Notes: generated by a model not told the origin, from the letters alone. A DNA stretch of 64,000 bases from Nitrosospira sp. Nsp14 (GCF_900113575.1 NZ_FOPV01000003.1:62001-126000), one strand, 5' to 3'. Numbered from the stretch's first letter, positions 38,878-50,351 are shown. Translations and numbers: made by a program.

Positions 38878-39360
38878 ATGAACGAATTTGCGTTGGCCAG
38901 AGTACTCCATGTCTTGGGCGTTGTGTTCTGGATTGGCGGCGTAGCGATGGTCACCACCGTGCTGATTCCCGCAATGGCGCAGATGAGATCCCCATCCGAG
39001 CGAATGGAATTTTTTGGCCGTATTGAAAGCCGTTTCGCTCCTCAGGCACGCCTCACGACATTGCTCGTGGGGTTAAGCGGCTTTTACATGGTGCATATAC
39101 TCCAGGCGTGGAGCCGATTTGCAGAACTTCGTTACTGGTGGATGCATGCCATGGTGCTGGTATGGGCGATCTTTACCTTGATGCTATTTGTGGTGGAACC
39201 CTTTGTGCCGCGCCGGCAAGTCAAGCAAACCGATAACAGGGACGCTCATAAGAAGTTCAGGCTGATGTGGCGTATGCACCATATATTGTTGAGTATGAGC
39301 CTGATTGCTGTGGCAGGGGCTGTGGCAGGGAGTCACGGCTGGATGCCTCCAGGAAACTAG
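38878..39360 (+). CDS. CopD-family (DUF2269-like) membrane protein
   Basis: A 160-residue protein with four TM segments (about 10-30, 58-78, 85-108 and 136-154). Conserved His residues fall near membrane edges (His11 in the first span, H-H-I-L in the last), giving possible heme or metal ligands as in CopD-like proteins. A strong GAGGAGA precedes the ATG. The next gene starts 1 base after its stop, so the two are translationally coupled and may form one membrane complex. Confidence 0.75.
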   Translation: MNEFALARVLHVLGVVFWIGGVAMVTTVLIPAMAQMRSPSERMEFFGRIESRFAPQARLTTLLVGLSGFYMVHILQAWSRFAELRYWWMHAMVLVWAIFTLMLFVVEPFVPRRQVKQTDNRDAHKKFRLMWRMHHILLSMSLIAVAGAVAGSHGWMPPGN

Positions 39361-39361
39361 C

Positions 39362-39754
39362 GTGAGCTACGCAGCCTTGAAGATGATTCACGTCACCAGC
39401 GTAATCATCAGCTACCTGCTGTTTTCATTGCGAGGCATATGGATGATGCAGGGCTCGGCCGCGCTGAGACAGCGTTGGGCTAAAATTGCCCCTCATATAG
39501 TCGATACGATGTTGCTGACGAGCGCGATCGCCCTGGCAGTCAAGATTGATCAGGACCCGATACATGATGCGTGGCTCAGCGCCAAGGTCTTGGGGCTCCT
39601 TTTGTATATCGGGCTCGGCATGATGGCATTGAGATTCGGCAAGACCCGCCGCGCAAGGGTTTCCGCATGGATAGCGGCTCAGCTTGTTTTTCTCTACATC
39701 GTTCTGGTCGCAGTGACTAAAAATCCGATGTTATTTTTTGTTGCCGCTTCATAA
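39362..39754 (+). CDS. SirB2-family membrane protein
   Basis: A 130-residue protein with four TM segments. The opening K-M-I-H-V-T-S-V-I-I-S-Y-L-L-F-S-L-R-G and the P-H-I-V-D-T-M-L-L motif match SirB2 (invasion-gene-expression upregulator family; molecular role unknown). The start is GTG at 39362, one base after the CopD-like stop, with AGGA correctly spaced. A longer frame overlapping the upstream gene is rejected. Its His residues suggest heme or metal contact. Confidence 0.82.
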   Translation: MSYAALKMIHVTSVIISYLLFSLRGIWMMQGSAALRQRWAKIAPHIVDTMLLTSAIALAVKIDQDPIHDAWLSAKVLGLLLYIGLGMMALRFGKTRRARVSAWIAAQLVFLYIVLVAVTKNPMLFFVAAS

Positions 39755-40010
39755 TACTTACACGTAAGAGCTCATGTTTGGTCTCCCTTCATCGAAAATC
39801 AACGCCGGACATTGGAATTTTCAGGGGAGATTCGTGGTCATAGCGCTCAATGCAATATTGCTTTAAGCTCTGCCTCTCCGCACGAATGACGTGATATAGG
39901 GACCTGGTTTTTGACTTCATATTTCGCGTCATCTCATTCTCCGCATCCGATTACGGGCGGTTCTTTTCACTCGACATGCTGATTTCACCGCTTTTCACTG
40001 ATTGCCTGAC

Positions 40011-42353
40011 ATGCTAGCGCGTTGGTGGGTTTACCTTCTCGCTGCCGTTTCCGCGCTGGGTCTTCTCGCCGTTTTGCTGGCCGGTTTCGCTGCTCTGGTT
40101 ACAATTCCGACGCTTCCGTCGCTGGAAGCACTGACCGATTATCGTCCCAAAATTCCTCTGCGCGTATACAGCGCGGAAGGCATCCTCATTGGAGAGTTCG
40201 GTGAAGAACGTCGCGAAGTGGTAAAGATCGGCGCCGCGCCGCAACGCCTCAAGCAGGCTATTCTCGCCGCCGAGGATGACCGCTTCTACCAGCATGGTGG
40301 GGTGGATTACGTTGGCATCCTGCGTGCGGCCTACTCTAATTTTACTTCGGGCGGGGTACGCCAGGGCGCGAGCACGATCACGATGCAGGTCGCGCGCAAT
40401 TTTTTCCTGACTAAGGAAAAAACCATGACCCGAAAATTCAGCGAGGCATTGCTTGCCTTCAAGATTGAACACAGCTTGAGCAAGGACGAAATTCTTGAAC
40501 TTTACTTCAACCAGATTTATCTCGGGCAGCGCGCCTACGGCTTTGCCGCTGCCGCACAAGTTTATTTTGGAAAATCGCTCCATAATATCAATCTCGCGGA
40601 AGCTGCAATGCTTGCGGGCCTGCCGAAAGCGCCCTCGCGCTTCAACCCCGTGGTCAATCCCAAGCGCGCGAAGACACGCCAACTCTACGTGCTCAGGCGC
40701 ATGCACGACCTCGGCTATATCTCCGGTAATGAGTTCAAGGGAGCGGAAAAACAACTCGTACATGTAAAGCGTGAGTCACAGGAATTCGGCATGCATGCGG
40801 ACTATGTGGCGGAAATGGCACGGCAGGCGATGTATGAACGCCATCAGGAAGACACCTATACCAAAGGCTTTAAAGTCTATACCACGGTTCGGCGCGCGGA
40901 TCAGGAAGCGGCCTATAAAGCAGTGCGGCAGGGTGTGCTGGATTATGACAGGCGCCATGGGTATCGCGGTCCGGAAGGAATAATAGATTTATCCAAAAAC
41001 GGAGCCGATCGGGAGGAAATGCTCGATGATGCGCTTCAGGAAGTACCCGACAGCGATGATATCCACGCAGCTGTCGCCCTTGCCGTCGATCCAAAGCTGG
41101 TGCGGGCATATCGCAAGGGCGGGGAAGTTGTTGAGGTCAGTGGCGATGGCCTTAAATTCGCACAAAAATTTCTTGTCGCTAAACCCGCGACCAACCAGGG
41201 GCATATTCGCCCGGGCTCATTAATCCGGGTTCGTAAAAACGATAAAGGAGCGTGGCAAATTGTTCAGCTGCCTCAGGTCGAAGCCTCCCTGGTCGCTGTC
41301 AACCCCCGGGATGGCGCGATTCGTGCAGTAGTGGGCGGGTTTGATTTCAACCGGAGCCAATTCAACCACGTGACGCAGGCTTGGCGGCAGCCCGGCTCGA
41401 GCTTCAAGCCATTCATTTATTCCGCGGCTCTGGAGAAGGGTTTCACGCCCGCGACGGTCATCAATGATGCACCGCTTTCATTTACCGCGGAAGAAACAGG
41501 AAGCGATCAGTGGGACCCACGGAACTATGACGGCAATTATGAAGGTCCATTACGCATGCGCGAGGCTCTCGCCAAATCGAAGAATCTGGTCTCGATCCGT
41601 ATCTTGCAGTCGATAGACGTTCAATATGCGCAGGATTACGTTGCCCGCTTTGGTTTTGATCCCAAGCAGCACCCTCCCTATCTTACCATCGCGCTAGGCG
41701 CGGGCTCTGTGACACCGCTGCAAATGGCAATCGGTTATGCGGCGTTTGCCAACGGCGGTTTTCGGATATCACCCTACTTTATTCAGCGCATCGAAGACGA
41801 AAGAGGCAAAGTTCTGGAACAGGCTAAACCCGTGCTAGCGGGAGAGGGTGCGAAGCAAATCATCGATCCGCGTAACGCATTCCTCATGACCAGCATGATG
41901 CAGGATGTCGTGCAGCGCGGTACCGCGACAAAAGCACGACAGCTCGGCCGTGCCGATCTCGCCGGCAAGACCGGCACCACCAGCAATTATGTGGACGCAT
42001 GGTTTTGCGGTTATCAGGCAGATTTAGTCGCAATTGCCTGGATCGGCTTTGACAATCCCAAATCCCTGGGAAATAACGAAACGGGCAGCCACGCGGCCTT
42101 GCCGATGTGGATAAGCTATATGGGACATGCATTAAAAGGTGTGCCCGTCTCAGCTTATACGCCGCCCCCCGGAGTAACAACCGCAAAAATCAACCCCGAG
42201 ACCGGCTTGCGGGAGCCTGCGGGTAAGATGGCGGAATTCTTTTTGGAGGAGCAGCTTCCTCCGGAGGCGAGCGATCAGGTCGAAATTGTGGACAAGGTGG
42301 ACGCCCAACTGAAGTCGGTAGAAGACGTCATAAAGGAATTTTTGTCACCCTGA
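40011..42353 (+). CDS. mrcA: penicillin-binding protein 1A (transglycosylase/transpeptidase)
   Basis: A 780-residue class A PBP that polymerises and cross-links peptidoglycan. An N-terminal TM anchor is at about 8-30. The GT51 domain has E-D-D-R-F-Y (Glu88) and T-I-T-M-Q-V-A-R-N. The transpeptidase domain has G-S-S-F-K (Ser463), S-K-N and K-T-G-T-T. An OB-like insert lies between the two. The ATG at 40011 is preferred over TTG three codons upstream. In many betaproteobacteria mrcA is divergent from pilMNOPQ; those genes are not here. Confidence 0.95.
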   Translation: MLARWWVYLLAAVSALGLLAVLLAGFAALVTIPTLPSLEALTDYRPKIPLRVYSAEGILIGEFGEERREVVKIGAAPQRLKQAILAAEDDRFYQHGGVDYVGILRAAYSNFTSGGVRQGASTITMQVARNFFLTKEKTMTRKFSEALLAFKIEHSLSKDEILELYFNQIYLGQRAYGFAAAAQVYFGKSLHNINLAEAAMLAGLPKAPSRFNPVVNPKRAKTRQLYVLRRMHDLGYISGNEFKGAEKQLVHVKRESQEFGMHADYVAEMARQAMYERHQEDTYTKGFKVYTTVRRADQEAAYKAVRQGVLDYDRRHGYRGPEGIIDLSKNGADREEMLDDALQEVPDSDDIHAAVALAVDPKLVRAYRKGGEVVEVSGDGLKFAQKFLVAKPATNQGHIRPGSLIRVRKNDKGAWQIVQLPQVEASLVAVNPRDGAIRAVVGGFDFNRSQFNHVTQAWRQPGSSFKPFIYSAALEKGFTPATVINDAPLSFTAEETGSDQWDPRNYDGNYEGPLRMREALAKSKNLVSIRILQSIDVQYAQDYVARFGFDPKQHPPYLTIALGAGSVTPLQMAIGYAAFANGGFRISPYFIQRIEDERGKVLEQAKPVLAGEGAKQIIDPRNAFLMTSMMQDVVQRGTATKARQLGRADLAGKTGTTSNYVDAWFCGYQADLVAIAWIGFDNPKSLGNNETGSHAALPMWISYMGHALKGVPVSAYTPPPGVTTAKINPETGLREPAGKMAEFFLEEQLPPEASDQVEIVDKVDAQLKSVEDVIKEFLSP

Positions 42354-42383
42354 GATCATGGCGGAAAAATATTCGGGGCCTGG

Positions 42384-43577
<1,194 letters not shown>

Positions 43578-43583
43578 CCACGG

Positions 43584-44201
43584 TCAGCATTGTGTGTGCA
43601 CCGGACTTGTTTTTTTCTCCAGCCACGTTCCAAGCAAGGTTGCGGCTTCTTCCACCCCTTCCCTCGTTAAACTGGAAAATAATTGTACGCTGCATTGCGC
43701 GTAAGCGTCCTGCAACAACGCACGCACATGGCTGAGCGTTTTTTGAGCCTGCTGCCTGGAAAGCTTATCCGATTTTGTTAGCAGTATATGTACAGGCTTC
43801 CCCGTTGGAGAAAACCAGTCGAGCATCTGACGGTCAAGCGGGGTTAACGGGTGGCGCACATCCATGATAAGCACCATTCCATAGAGGGATTCCCGCGTTT
43901 GCAGATAAGTACTGAGCAGCCATTCCCAGTGCTGACGAACTTCAGGTGGCACCTTGGCGTAGCCATAACCAGGGAGGTCCACCAAAAAACCGCCGTTTAA
44001 GTGAAAAAAATTCAGGTTTTGAGTACGTCCAGGCGTCTTGCTGACGAACGCGAGGCGGCTGCGGTTAGTAAGTGAGTTAATCGCGCTAGACTTACCTGCA
44101 TTGGAGCGCCCGGCAAAGGCGATCTCCACGCTGTCAGGCGCCGGCAACTGCCGCAACTGGGCAACTGTCGTATAGAAGGATGCATGTTGAAAAACTGACA
44201 T
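43584..44201 (-). CDS. engB: ribosome biogenesis GTP-binding protein EngB/YsxC
   Basis: A 205-residue TRAFAC GTPase needed for 50S subunit assembly. The G motifs are G-R-S-N-A-G-K-S (31-38), [10 protein letters not shown] and T-K-S-D-K. The P-G-R-T-Q-x-L-N-F-F switch region is characteristic of EngB. Length is usual. It is downstream of coaX on the same strand, about 70 bases away. Confidence 0.96.
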   Translation of the reverse strand: MSVFQHASFYTTVAQLRQLPAPDSVEIAFAGRSNAGKSSAINSLTNRSRLAFVSKTPGRTQNLNFFHLNGGFLVDLPGYGYAKVPPEVRQHWEWLLSTYLQTRESLYGMVLIMDVRHPLTPLDRQMLDWFSPTGKPVHILLTKSDKLSRQQAQKTLSHVRALLQDAYAQCSVQLFSSLTREGVEEAATLLGTWLEKKTSPVHTQC

Positions 44202-44269
44202 TTTCTATCCAGGAAAGTCGACCCCGGTGAGGTTTGAATTGGATGTGGGTCGACTTTTACAATCCATCT

Positions 44270-45013
44270 CTACTGCGGTGTTTCCGCATTCTCCTTAGCA
44301 ATTGCAAATAAGCCTTCCAAGACGAGATTATCTATCACCTTGACCGTCACGTTAAGCTGGAATTGCAGCCGCTGAGCCCCGCCGCCGCTTAGAATGCAAA
44401 TAGGCAGATGGCCTAATGTCTTGGCGAGCAGGATCGCCATGCGCTCGACAGCACCTGCCAAGGCATGAGTGGCGCCGCTATACGCGGCATCCGCGGTGCT
44501 GTCGGGATAATCGCAAAATTCCCCTTCATCTTCGTTTGGGACTGCCGTATTACCGGCAAGGCTCCTTCGCATAAGATCAAAACCCGGGGTAATGATGCCA
44601 CCCAGAAATTCTCCCGTATCGGAAAGCGCATCCACCGTCATAGCGGTTCCGACGTCCACCACCAAGCACCCCTGCCGTTCCATCTGCCATGCCGCAATCA
44701 GCGCTGTCCAGCGATCACTCCCTAGCTGAGCCGGATTCGCATAATAATTGCGGACGCCGCACTGGTACGCAACGGCGCTAACCCAACTCGGCTCCAGGGC
44801 CCATTGAGAGAACAGGCCCGCCAGTTCAGCTCTGGCCTGTGTACCCGCAACGTCCGAAACCAGGATGCGCGAGGGTTTCCGCAGCGTCTGCCACTCCTGC
44901 GCCAGCAGCGGCGTTTGCCCTTGCGCCACCACGCCACGATTGAGCCAGTTGAGTCCGTCATGCAGACCCCATTTGATGTTTGTGTTGCCGGAATCAACCA
45001 GTAGAAAAAGCAA
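44270..45013 (-). CDS. coaX: type III pantothenate kinase
   Basis: A 247-residue ASKHA-fold kinase for the first step of CoA synthesis. It has D-S-G-N-T-N-I-K-W-G at the N-terminus, G-S-D-R-W-T-A-L-I-A, V-D-V-G-T-A-M-T-V-D and G-G-I-I-T-P-G. These are the three core motifs of CoaX. It begins 6 bases after the birA stop, the common birA-coaX pair in betaproteobacteria. Confidence 0.95.
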   Translation of the reverse strand: MLFLLVDSGNTNIKWGLHDGLNWLNRGVVAQGQTPLLAQEWQTLRKPSRILVSDVAGTQARAELAGLFSQWALEPSWVSAVAYQCGVRNYYANPAQLGSDRWTALIAAWQMERQGCLVVDVGTAMTVDALSDTGEFLGGIITPGFDLMRRSLAGNTAVPNEDEGEFCDYPDSTADAAYSGATHALAGAVERMAILLAKTLGHLPICILSGGGAQRLQFQLNVTVKVIDNLVLEGLFAIAKENAETPQ

Positions 45014-45019
45014 TTCCCG

Positions 45020-46009
45020 TCACTCCATCTTGTATAACGTAATCTCACCACTGTTATAACTCTGCACACCAGCAGAAGTTCTTACCAGCAACGATCCATC
45101 ATCTGCCACGCCGTGTATCACGCCGTCAAGGCTCGAGCCATCGGGGAAACCAAGTCTGACAAGCTTATTTTCGCAACAATGATGAGCCACCCACTCTTGC
45201 TTGAACCGGCTAAAGCCTTCTCGCTCAAACTCCCTCAATGCCCCGGTCAGGGAAATCAGGAGCGCAGCCAGGAACCTGTTGCGGTCGGGTTTCTCCCCAC
45301 TGATGGAGTACACGTCAGTGACACCCTGGTCTATGCGAGCATGTGTGATGTTGGACAGTTTAAGGTTGATTCCCACGCCAATCACAGCCATGGTTGGACC
45401 GAGCATATCCCCATGCAGCTCGATCAGGACACCAGCCACCTTGCACATGTTATACAGTACGTCGTTGGGCCACTTCAACACGCCACCTTTCACGCCTGTA
45501 GACTCAAGCGCGCGTATGATAGCTAAGCCAACTACCAGACTTAAACCCGACAGCAGGCTCGCCCCATGCTGAAACCGCCACAGCAGCGAAAAGGCAAGAC
45601 CGTCCCCCAACCCCGAGTGCCAATGTCGCCCGCGCCGCCCACGTCCACTCGTCTGCAATTCCGCTGCCACCACATGAATACGTTCGTCACCCGCACCGCT
45701 CCCTCGGGCTGCCCTCTGCAGTAAATAAGTGCTAGTGGAATCGACGATATCCAGCACCTCAAGATTGAAGTTGTTCGTCTCGCGACCGAGATATCTAAGA
45801 ATGGCGTCCCGCTCCAGCCATTGCATCGGATCGAGCAGGCGGTAGCCACGACCATGAACTCTCTGCAACGTAAGACCAGTCTCACTGAGGTCATGCAGGG
45901 CAAGCGACACGCTGGCGCGCGAGACCCCCATCGCCCTGGCAACTAACTCACCCGAATGGAATTCGTTATCGCTCAGCAGGCGCAAAATGGAAAAAGTAAG
46001 GGGCTTCAC
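45020..46009 (-). CDS. birA: biotin-protein ligase and biotin repressor BirA
   Basis: A 329-residue bifunctional protein. The N-terminal winged helix (about 1-65; G-V-S-R-A-S-V-S-L-A-L-H-D-L) can bind DNA. The ligase core has the biotinyl-AMP loop S-G-R-G-R-R-G-R and K-W-P-N-D-V, and the C-terminal SH3-like domain is present. It biotinylates acetyl-CoA carboxylase BCCP. It is divergent from glnS, and an inverted repeat lies in the shared spacer. Confidence 0.95.
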   Translation of the reverse strand: MKPLTFSILRLLSDNEFHSGELVARAMGVSRASVSLALHDLSETGLTLQRVHGRGYRLLDPMQWLERDAILRYLGRETNNFNLEVLDIVDSTSTYLLQRAARGSGAGDERIHVVAAELQTSGRGRRGRHWHSGLGDGLAFSLLWRFQHGASLLSGLSLVVGLAIIRALESTGVKGGVLKWPNDVLYNMCKVAGVLIELHGDMLGPTMAVIGVGINLKLSNITHARIDQGVTDVYSISGEKPDRNRFLAALLISLTGALREFEREGFSRFKQEWVAHHCCENKLVRLGFPDGSSLDGVIHGVADDGSLLVRTSAGVQSYNSGEITLYKME

Positions 46010-46032
46010 TCTAGCGAGTGTAGTTAAATATC

Positions 46033-46054
46033 GGAGCTTGCGCTAGCAAGCTCC
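46033..46054. repeat. 9-base inverted repeat in the birA-glnS spacer
   Basis: GGAGCTTGC and GCAAGCTCC with a 4-base loop lie 24 bases before the birA start. It could be an operator (for example for BirA itself) or an mRNA leader hairpin. It does not resemble the known BirA box closely enough to assign. Confidence 0.5.
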
Positions 46055-46100
46055 TCAGAGTCCCATTGCCGGACTAGCGTAAATAACACGTCATTCGCAC

Positions 46101-46106
46101 TATAAT
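46101..46106 (+). promoter_or_regulatory. possible -10 box of glnS
   Basis: A perfect TATAAT lies 28 bases upstream of the TTG start of glnS. No good -35 hexamer is found at 16-18 bases, so assignment is tentative. Confidence 0.4.
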
Positions 46107-46134
46107 GACGGGATTGCAAATTTGAGAGGCTCAC

Positions 46135-47832
46135 TTGACAGATAACGTTGATACCCACTCTTCTCCCACCGCCGCTTCCAACTTCATCCGCAATATCATT
46201 GAAGAGGATAACCGGAGCAGTAAATGGGGAGGACGCGTCGAAACCCGTTTCCCCCCCGAGCCTAATGGCCACCTGCATATCGGTCATGCGAAAAGCATCT
46301 GTCTCAACTTTGGTCTGGCGCGAGATTATAACGGCATCTGCCATCTGCGCCTGGACGACACCAATCCGGAAAAAGAAGAGCAGGAATACGTTGATTCGAT
46401 ATGTGATTCGGTCAGATGGCTGGGCTTCGACTGGGGCGAACATCTTCATTACGCTTCCGACTATTTTGACAAACTATACGAGTTTGCCGAATTCCTCATC
46501 GGGCAGGGCAAGGCATATGTGGATAGCCTAACGGCGGATGAAATACGCGCGTTGCGTGGCACCCTGACCGAGGCAGGACAGAACAGCCCCTACCGCGAAC
46601 GCTCCATCGACGAAAACCTTGCTATGTTCCGTCGAATGAGGGCGGGTGAATTTCCCGATGGCGCGCATGTTTTACGCGTCAAGATCGATATGGCGTCACC
46701 CAACATCAATTTGCGTGACCCGGTCATTTATCGCATTCGCCATGCGCATCATCACCGTACGGCCGGGAAATGGTGTATCTACCCCATGTATGACTACACG
46801 CACTGCATTTCCGACGCGCTGGAGAAAATCACGCACTCTCTCTGCACGCTTGAGTTCGAGGATCATCGTCCGCTTTACGATTGGGTGCTCGATCAACTGA
46901 CTGATGTGGTGCAATGTCATCCGCAGCAAATCGAATTCGCGCGGCTGAATCTCACCTATTGTGTCATGAGCAAGCGCAGGCTGATCGAGTTGGTGGAAGG
47001 CGGTTTCGTCGACGGCTGGGATGACCCGCGCATGAATACCCTGGTAGGTGTGCGGCGACGCGGTTACACCCCGGAATCGATTCGCCTGTTCGCGGAACGT
47101 ATTGGTGTCAGCAAGGCTGACTCCTGGATTGATATGAGCGTACTGGAGGATTGCCTGCGCCAGGACCTGAATGAGCGCGCGCCTCGACGCATTGCTATCC
47201 TGGACCCATTAAAGGTCGTGATCGACAATTACCCCGAAAACCAGGAGGAAGAATGCCTGGCGCCCAACCACCCACAAAAACCGGAGTGGGGGACCCGTTC
47301 CGTACCCTTCTCGAAAATCATCTATATCGAACGCGGCGACTTCATGGAAACACCGTCCAAAGGGTATTTCAGGCTGTCCCCGGGCGCAGAAGTGCGGTTG
47401 CGCTATGCTTATGTTGTGAAGTGCACAGATGCCGTAAAGAATAGCAGCGGAGAAGTGGTGGAAATACACTGCACTTATGACCCCGACAGTAAAAGCGGTA
47501 CAGCAGGGGCGGACAAGCGCAAAATCAAGGGAAATATCCACTGGCTCTCTGCAAGGCATGCGCAACAGGCCGAAGTAAGGCTTTATGACCGCTTGTTCGC
47601 TCATGCTCATCCCGACGCCGGGGGTCAAGATTACAAATCCTTCCTTAATCCTCATTCCAAGCGTGCCACGACAGCCTACGTGGAACCGTCGCTCATCCAG
47701 GCGGGGCCGGAGGATCGTTTCCAGTTTGAGCGTAATGGTTACTTTATAGCCGACCGGGTAGATACTAAACCGGAAAAACCGGTCTTTAACCGCGCTGTAA
47801 CGCTGCGAGATTCCTGGGGTAAGAACGCCTGA
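46135..47832 (+). CDS. glnS: glutaminyl-tRNA synthetase
   Basis: A 565-residue class I synthetase charging tRNA-Gln. P-E-P-N-G-H-L-H-I-G-H carries HIGH (48-51), and V-M-S-K-R-R is the KMSKS equivalent. The C-terminal half is the double beta-barrel anticodon-binding region. Translation starts at TTG 46135 with GAGAGG correctly spaced; there is no better ATG before the conserved N-F-I-R-N-I-I-E. Presence of glnS means Gln-tRNA is made directly. Confidence 0.96.
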   Translation: MTDNVDTHSSPTAASNFIRNIIEEDNRSSKWGGRVETRFPPEPNGHLHIGHAKSICLNFGLARDYNGICHLRLDDTNPEKEEQEYVDSICDSVRWLGFDWGEHLHYASDYFDKLYEFAEFLIGQGKAYVDSLTADEIRALRGTLTEAGQNSPYRERSIDENLAMFRRMRAGEFPDGAHVLRVKIDMASPNINLRDPVIYRIRHAHHHRTAGKWCIYPMYDYTHCISDALEKITHSLCTLEFEDHRPLYDWVLDQLTDVVQCHPQQIEFARLNLTYCVMSKRRLIELVEGGFVDGWDDPRMNTLVGVRRRGYTPESIRLFAERIGVSKADSWIDMSVLEDCLRQDLNERAPRRIAILDPLKVVIDNYPENQEEECLAPNHPQKPEWGTRSVPFSKIIYIERGDFMETPSKGYFRLSPGAEVRLRYAYVVKCTDAVKNSSGEVVEIHCTYDPDSKSGTAGADKRKIKGNIHWLSARHAQQAEVRLYDRLFAHAHPDAGGQDYKSFLNPHSKRATTAYVEPSLIQAGPEDRFQFERNGYFIADRVDTKPEKPVFNRAVTLRDSWGKNA

Positions 47833-48232
47833 TTTTCCTAGGCGAGGGGGTGTCTGCTCCACCGTCGCCGCTAACCGGTCAGCGCCTATGACAGTCGCGA
47901 TCCACCCCCCCGGTGGAGGCGCTGCGAGAAGCTTGCAGGGGCTCCCGGACAGAATTGGGGGAACTCCGCAATATGAGTTACAACCGACGGTTATAAAGTA
48001 GCTCTTCCCTTCGGCGACTTTTTTCGCTAGCATATCGAAATAAGAACGCGAGACAAGAGCGAAAAGCGAAAAATTATGCAAGCGATGTATGTCAACGGAT
48101 GAGCGGGCTAGCCGCCATTTCCTGCGTTTCTGCCTGGACTACCCGAGCTTCCTTATCCGGCTTCAACTATTTTCGCCGCAGCCGCAACTGTTGACCCAAA
48201 ACATAAAACATTAATCTTTCGCGAGAATCTCT
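47833..48232. other. 400-base spacer between glnS and trxA
   Basis: No gene seen; a 290-codon minus-strand frame running through it mostly shadows glnS. Just before trxA, TTGACC (48191) and TAATCT (48212) form a loose promoter with a 15-base spacer. An imperfect dyad GTTACAACCG/CGGTTATAA sits near 47980-48000. Confidence 0.45.
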
Positions 48233-48559
48233 ATGAGCCAGCATATTCATTATGTCGCCGATGGAACATTTGAAACAGAAGTATTGCAATCCCCGGTCCC
48301 CGTTCTGGTAGACTTTTGGGCAGAATGGTGCGGGCCCTGCAAAATGATCGCGCCTATTCTGGATGAAGTCGCGAGGGAATACGGGGATCGACTAAAGGTG
48401 ACAAAACTCAATATCGACGAGAATCAGGCTACGCCGCCAAAGTACGGGATTCGTGGCATCCCTACGCTCATGCTGTTCAAGAATGGCAACATCGAAGCCA
48501 CCAAGGTTGGCGCCCTCTCCAAATCCCAGCTCACCGCCTTTATTGACAGTCACATCTAA
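48233..48559 (+). CDS. trxA: thioredoxin 1
   Basis: A 108-residue cytosolic disulfide reductase. The active site is W-C-G-P-C (Cys33, Cys36) after V-D-F-W-A-E, and the conserved cis-proline loop G-I-P-T-L follows near residue 75. It reduces ribonucleotide reductase, PAPS reductase and others. It is upstream of rho, a very common trxA-rho arrangement, with 146 bases between that can hold the rho leader. Confidence 0.98.
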   Translation: MSQHIHYVADGTFETEVLQSPVPVLVDFWAEWCGPCKMIAPILDEVAREYGDRLKVTKLNIDENQATPPKYGIRGIPTLMLFKNGNIEATKVGALSKSQLTAFIDSHI

Positions 48560-48705
48560 ACACGATAAGCTTACGGCCAACCGCCTCCCTAAGCGGAATC
48601 TGATTCGATTCACCGCTTCTTTCTGATTCTAGTTCTACCCCATCAGCGCTTCTCTACCTCCTTGACGCTTTACGTCCCTGCTTTCTGACCCTCGGGCTTC
48701 CGCTC

Positions 48706-49965
48706 ATGCATTTATCCGACCTCAAGAATTTTCACGTCACCGAACTGGTAGAGATGGCCATCGCCAATGAAATCGACGGCGCTAATCGTCTGCGGAAACA
48801 GGATCTGATTTTCGCACTGCTGAAAAACCAGGCCCGGAAAGGTGAGAGCATTTACGGTGAGGGCACGCTGGAAGTGCTGCAGGATGGTTTTGGTTTTCTA
48901 CGCTCCCCCGACACCTCCTATCTGGCCGGACCTGATGACATTTACGTCTCCCCCAGCCAGATAAGGCGATTCAATCTGCACACCGGGGACTCGATAGAGG
49001 GAGAGATTCGCACCCCTAAGGATGGAGAACGTTACTTCGCGTTGGTTAAGGTGGATAAGGTCAACAATGAGCCACCCGAAAACTCCAAGCACAAGATACT
49101 GTTTGAAAATCTCACCCCCCTGTTTCCTACAGAGCGATTGCAGCTCGAGCGCGAGATAAAAGCCGAGGAAAACATCACCAGCCGCATTATCGACCTCATC
49201 GCACCCATCGGGAAGGGGCAGCGCGGTTTGCTGGTTGCGAGCCCGAAATCGGGAAAAACAGTCATGCTGCAACACATCGCCCACGCGATAGCAGCCAATT
49301 GTCCTGATGTCATACTAATGGTGCTGCTGATAGATGAGCGCCCGGAAGAAGTTACCGAGATGATCCGCTCCGTTAGAGGCGAGGTGATTTCTTCCACGTT
49401 TGACGAGCCCGCAGTACGTCATGTGCAGGTGGCGGACATGGTGATCGAGAAAGCCAAGCGACTGGTAGAGCATAAGAAGGACGTAGTGATACTGCTGGAT
49501 TCGATCACACGCCTTGCGCGCGCTTACAACACGGTCGTGCCGGCATCCGGTAAAGTTCTTACGGGCGGCGTCGACGCCAACGCCTTGCAACGCCCCAAAC
49601 GTTTTTTTGGGGCCGCCCGAAATATCGAGGAAGGTGGCTCGCTTACCATCATCGCCACGGCGCTGGTTGATACCGGCTCTCGTATGGATGATGTAATCTA
49701 TGAAGAATTCAAGGGTACCGGGAACATGGAAATACACCTTGACCGGCGCATGGCGGAAAAACGCATCTATCCTGCCATCAATGTCAACCGTTCCGGCACG
49801 CGCAAGGAAGAATTGTTGATCAAACCTGACGTCTTGCAGAAGATCTGGGTGTTGCGCAAGCTTCTCTATCCAATGGACGAATTGGAAGCAATGGAATTTC
49901 TGCTGGACAAGATCAAGGCTACGAAAAACAATGCAGATTTCTTTGATTCCATGCGGCGGGTTTGA
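48706..49965 (+). CDS. rho: transcription termination factor Rho
   Basis: A 419-residue hexameric RNA helicase. The N-terminal Rho-N and cold-shock RNA-binding domains contain G-F-G-F-L-R-S-P and [10 protein letters not shown]. The ATPase core has Walker A (S-P-K-S-G-K-T) and Walker [16 protein letters not shown]. The Q-loop G-G-V-D-A-N-A-L and the R-loop are intact. Length matches E. coli Rho. It lies between trxA and rpmE. Confidence 0.98.
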   Translation: MHLSDLKNFHVTELVEMAIANEIDGANRLRKQDLIFALLKNQARKGESIYGEGTLEVLQDGFGFLRSPDTSYLAGPDDIYVSPSQIRRFNLHTGDSIEGEIRTPKDGERYFALVKVDKVNNEPPENSKHKILFENLTPLFPTERLQLEREIKAEENITSRIIDLIAPIGKGQRGLLVASPKSGKTVMLQHIAHAIAANCPDVILMVLLIDERPEEVTEMIRSVRGEVISSTFDEPAVRHVQVADMVIEKAKRLVEHKKDVVILLDSITRLARAYNTVVPASGKVLTGGVDANALQRPKRFFGAARNIEEGGSLTIIATALVDTGSRMDDVIYEEFKGTGNMEIHLDRRMAEKRIYPAINVNRSGTRKEELLIKPDVLQKIWVLRKLLYPMDELEAMEFLLDKIKATKNNADFFDSMRRV

Positions 49966-50100
49966 GTAAAGATAAATGCCGGCCCACGCTGGACCGAATT
50001 TTGTTGCACCCCGGCATGGGTTAAAGGATAATATACGTTTTGCTTTATAGCCTCGGCCTACAGTTTCCGCTGTAGCGGGCCACAGTTCAAGGATCTACCC

Positions 50101-50325
50101 ATGAAACCGAATATTCATCCAAACTACCAGGAAATCACTGTCACCTGTAGTTGCGGCAGTACCTTCCAGACCCGATCCACCATGGGCCGGCCTTTGCATA
50201 TCGAAGTGTGCTCGGTCTGCCATCCTTTCTATACCGGCAAGCAGAAAATTGTTGATACCGCTGGGCGTGTGGAGAAATTTCGTCAGAAATATGGCAAAAA
50301 GGGTGAGAAGCAGGCCGCTGCCTAA
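50101..50325 (+). CDS. rpmE: 50S ribosomal protein L31, zinc-binding form
   Basis: A 74-residue protein. The two pairs C-S-C-G and [13 protein letters not shown] provide the zinc site of the C+ form of L31. A basic tail ends the protein. The zinc-binding form is usually replaced by a C- paralogue under zinc starvation; no paralogue is in this window. It follows rho and ends at a clear terminator. Confidence 0.97.
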   Translation: MKPNIHPNYQEITVTCSCGSTFQTRSTMGRPLHIEVCSVCHPFYTGKQKIVDTAGRVEKFRQKYGKKGEKQAAA

Positions 50326-50351
50326 AGTCCGGATAAGTCTGTTTGAAAAAC

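Noticed and set aside
47209-48081. 290-codon minus-strand open frame overlapping glnS
   Set aside because: Mostly antisense to glnS, no domain, no ribosome-binding site.
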